A DNA stretch of 15,623 bases from an uncultured Collinsella sp. (lineage in GTDB: Bacteria > Actinomycetota > Coriobacteriia > Coriobacteriales > Coriobacteriaceae), in assembly GCA_900761995.1 (NCBI GenBank), contig CAAFEY010000121.1:1-15623 (forward strand), read 5' to 3'. Shown here piece after piece: positions 13,800 through 15,623 of the stretch. Numbering within the stretch: position 1 is the first letter of the stretch; every line of letters starts with the position of its first letter. The position numbers were made by a program, and so were the translations under genes. The notes under the pieces were generated by a model, which saw nothing but the letters and a program-made list of their open reading frames with translations, searched no databases and was not told the origin of the DNA.

Positions 13800-13816
13800 C
13801 CAAGGAGCTTTTACCT

Positions 13817-15388
13817 ATGGACGTCGCCGCATTCTTACTGGCTCTTGTGCCGATTATTTGGCTGGTCGTGATGCTGCTGTGCTTTAAATGGCCAGCTTGG
13901 AAGGCCGCTATCGGATCGTTTGTCCTTTCGTGCGTGCTTGCCTTCGCATGGTGGCACCTGCCGGCAGCGCAGATCGCGACCGCCTCGCTTGAAGGCTTTT
14001 TGATGGCTCTGTGGCCCATCGTCCTGGTGATCATCGCCGCGGTATTCACGTATAACCTGTGCGTTCGCACGGGCGCCATGGATGTGATCGGCAGCATGAT
14101 CACCTCCATCAGCAGCGACCGCCGTCTGCTGGCGCTGCTCGTGGCCTGGTGCTTCGGTGGCTTTATGGAGGGCATGGCCGGCTTCGGTACCGCTGTCGCC
14201 ATTCCCGCCGGCATGCTCGCGGGCCTGGGCTTTGAGGCCGTGCCTGCCGTGCTCATTTGCCTGCTGGCCAACGGCGTGCCCACGCCCTACGGCTCCATCG
14301 GCATCCCCACGGTGTCCGTTGCCGACCTGGTGGGTCTGGATTCCCTTCACCTGGCTACCGTTCAGCTGTTGCAACTCGCACCGTTCTTTGTGGTGATGCC
14401 GCTATTTATTGTGCTGGTTGCGGGCCGTGTTGCCGATGACCAGGGCAATGCCGCGAGTGTGGGCGAGCGTCTGCACGGTGTTGCCGGCGTGGCGTTGCTC
14501 TCCGGCGTGTCGTTTGTCGGCGCGGCTCTGGTCGTTGCCATGTTTGTGGGTCCCGAGCTGGCCGTGGTCGTAGGATCCATCGTTTCGCTCGCGCTGACAG
14601 CTGCGCTTGCCATGCGTGCCGAGAAGTCGGGGCATCTGGACGCACGCTTTCACATGAATATCGAGGCGGGGGAGAAGCTCACCGTTAAGTCGGCGCTTTC
14701 GGCCTGGTCGTGCTTCATCCTGATCTTTGTGTTGCTGCTGGGCACGTCTAATCTGGTGCCCGCTGTACATGCTGCGCTCGCGCCGTTTGCGAGCCATGTG
14801 CAGGTGTATTGCGGTGAGAATCCCGGTATGCTTACGTTTTCGTGGATCAACACGCCGGGTGTTTGGATCTTCCTGGCCGCGTTTGTCGGCGGTGCCATTC
14901 AGGGCGCTTCGCCGCGCATGATGGGCGAGGTGCTGGTCGCGACTGTGAAGCAGATGACGCCGACGGTGATCACGATGCTTTCGGTACTGGGCTGCGCCAA
15001 GGTGATGGGCTATGCCGGCATGATTTCGTCGATCAGTGCGTTTTGCATTGCGGTCGCCGGCGGTCTCTACCCGATTCTGGCTCCGTGGATCGGTGCGGTC
15101 GGTGCGTTTGTGACCGGCTCGGGCACGTCCTCGGGCATGCTGTTTGGTCCCATTCAGAGCCAGGCCGCCACTGCGCTGGGTGTGAGCGACTACTGGATGG
15201 TCGCATTGAACGCCCTGGGCGTCGCCGCTGGTAAGATGATCTCGCCGCAGACCCTCGCCATTGGTCTTGCCGCCGTGCACGTGCGCGGTAAGGATGCCGA
15301 ACTCCTGGGCGCGGTGCTGCCCTACGCTGCCGGCATGCTGGTCCTGATGAGCGCCATAGCCATGCTCGGCCAAAACCTGCCGCTGTAG
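13817..15388 (+). CDS. L-lactate permease family transporter (LctP-type)
   Basis: The 523-residue protein is a multi-helix (12-14) symporter of the lactate permease family (TC 2.A.14), which takes up lactate or glycolate with protons. Family-like stretches are WCFGGFMEGMAGFGTAVAIP (111-130), ANGVPTPYGSIGIPT (151-165), VTGSGTSSGMLFGPIQ near 430-446, and GKMISPQTLAIGLAA near 475-490, matching the LctP GKMISPQ block. The ATG at 13817 is preferred over an in-frame TTG at 13760 because AAGGAG (13802-13807) sits 9 bases before it and helix 1 starts at once. No lactate dehydrogenase or lutABC gene is beside it, so substrate is inferred from the family only. A long hairpin begins one base after its stop codon. 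Confidence 0.88.
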   Translation: MDVAAFLLALVPIIWLVVMLLCFKWPAWKAAIGSFVLSCVLAFAWWHLPAAQIATASLEGFLMALWPIVLVIIAAVFTYNLCVRTGAMDVIGSMITSISSDRRLLALLVAWCFGGFMEGMAGFGTAVAIPAGMLAGLGFEAVPAVLICLLANGVPTPYGSIGIPTVSVADLVGLDSLHLATVQLLQLAPFFVVMPLFIVLVAGRVADDQGNAASVGERLHGVAGVALLSGVSFVGAALVVAMFVGPELAVVVGSIVSLALTAALAMRAEKSGHLDARFHMNIEAGEKLTVKSALSAWSCFILIFVLLLGTSNLVPAVHAALAPFASHVQVYCGENPGMLTFSWINTPGVWIFLAAFVGGAIQGASPRMMGEVLVATVKQMTPTVITMLSVLGCAKVMGYAGMISSISAFCIAVAGGLYPILAPWIGAVGAFVTGSGTSSGMLFGPIQSQAATALGVSDYWMVALNALGVAAGKMISPQTLAIGLAAVHVRGKDAELLGAVLPYAAGMLVLMSAIAMLGQNLPL

Positions 15389-15389
15389 T

Positions 15390-15445
15390 CGGCATTTAGG
15401 GACGTTCCTTATGTGCCGGCACTTTGGGAACGTCTCTAAGTGCCG
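15390..15445. repeat. REP-like hairpin directly after lctP
   Basis: Arms 15390-15408 and 15427-15445 pair over 19 bp, with only two G-U wobbles and no true mismatch. The arms carry GGGACGTTCC/GGAACGTC. The 18-nt loop is itself built on the palindrome GTGCCGGCAC (15413-15422), and TGCCGGCA recurs just after the right stem (15441-15448). No T-run follows, so it is a repeat-type or mRNA-protecting hairpin rather than a standard terminator. Confidence 0.7.
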
Positions 15446-15451
15446 GCATCC

Positions 15452-15491
15452 GGGGACACTCCTTGAATGTTGCCTGTTCAAGAGTGTCCCC
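15452..15491. repeat. Second REP-like hairpin, GGGGACACT type
   Basis: Arms GGGGACACTCCTTGAA (15452-15467) and TTCAAGAGTGTCCCC (15477-15491) pair over 15 bp with one bulged C. The 9-nt loop is TGTTGCCTG. It shares the GGGAC end with the hairpin before it and the TGCCTG loop element with the hairpin at 2965-2999. Confidence 0.7.
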
Positions 15492-15623
15492 AATGACTAG
15501 TCGATTAAGAACGTCCATTACAGTCGAAATTGTCAGCCCGGGCCCGTCTCGGGCTACGATTGAGGCGCGCCCAGAACGGGCCGCCGACCGGGCGCCCGCG
15601 CACGGCCGAACGTCCCTGCCCCC

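Larger units (their letters stand above)
15389..15623. other. Non-coding tail of the window with stacked inverted repeats
   Basis: No gene was recognised after lctP. The stretch holds two long hairpins (15390-15445 and 15452-15491) and then, from 15535, a GC-rich segment with competing short inverted repeats (AGCCCG 15535-15540 with CGGGCT 15550-15555; GGCCCGT 15541-15547 with ACGGGCC 15576-15582). It ends in GTCCCTGCCCCC at the window edge, so the structure may go on. Confidence 0.6.

Noticed and set aside
14402..15493. A 363-codon minus-strand open frame opposite lctP and the 3' hairpins
   Set aside because: It starts inside the repeat hairpin, has very high His, Arg and Gln content and no motif; lctP is the real gene.

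Overview
The window is a 15.6 kb stretch of ordinary, densely coding, high-GC bacterial chromosome. GC-ending codons, mixed ATG/GTG/TTG starts with clear Shine-Dalgarno sequences, compact genes on both strands and the gene content (serC-serA with a DUF1015 relative, LctP permease, His-rich ArsP_2-type transporter, polysaccharide flippase) suggest a gut actinobacterium of the Coriobacteriia, most like Collinsella. That assignment is inference from gene style, not from a marker gene. No RNA gene, CRISPR array, transposase or phage gene was seen.

Layout. At 1-777 is the 3' part of a 10-TM heavy-metal/manganese exporter with a long His/acid-rich loop, closed by a strong hairpin terminator. On the minus strand, 2027-942, a DUF308 membrane protein and a YaiI/YqxD protein are joined with no spacer. 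On the plus strand, 2261-4210, come a nitroreductase-like protein and two tandem histidine phosphatases, ended by a 16-bp-stem terminator. On the minus strand, 8827-4342, lie serC, serA, an M20 peptidase/deacylase and a short, degenerate DUF1015 protein. SerC and SerA carry out the second and first dedicated steps of serine synthesis. No classical serB is present, and the two nearby histidine phosphatases are candidates for the missing phosphoserine phosphatase. Next come a K+/H+-type antiporter (minus), a diverging ApaH/PrpE-like metallophosphoesterase (plus), a Wzx-like flippase (minus) and a diverging LctP-type lactate permease (plus).

The non-coding parts hold most of the unexplained structure. 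There is a 123-bp element with 18-bp perfect terminal inverted repeats between the phosphoesterase and the flippase. REP-like long hairpins sit directly after lctP and just before the first histidine phosphatase. A 22-codon frame preceded by a perfect AGGAGG but lacking a start codon lies between the antiporter and serC. Several short palindromes sit on or near promoter-like sequences.

I found no convincing new multi-gene system. The best leads are the possible His-phosphatase route to serine, the half-length DUF1015 protein beside serA/serC, the inverted-repeat elements and the broken small reading frame.
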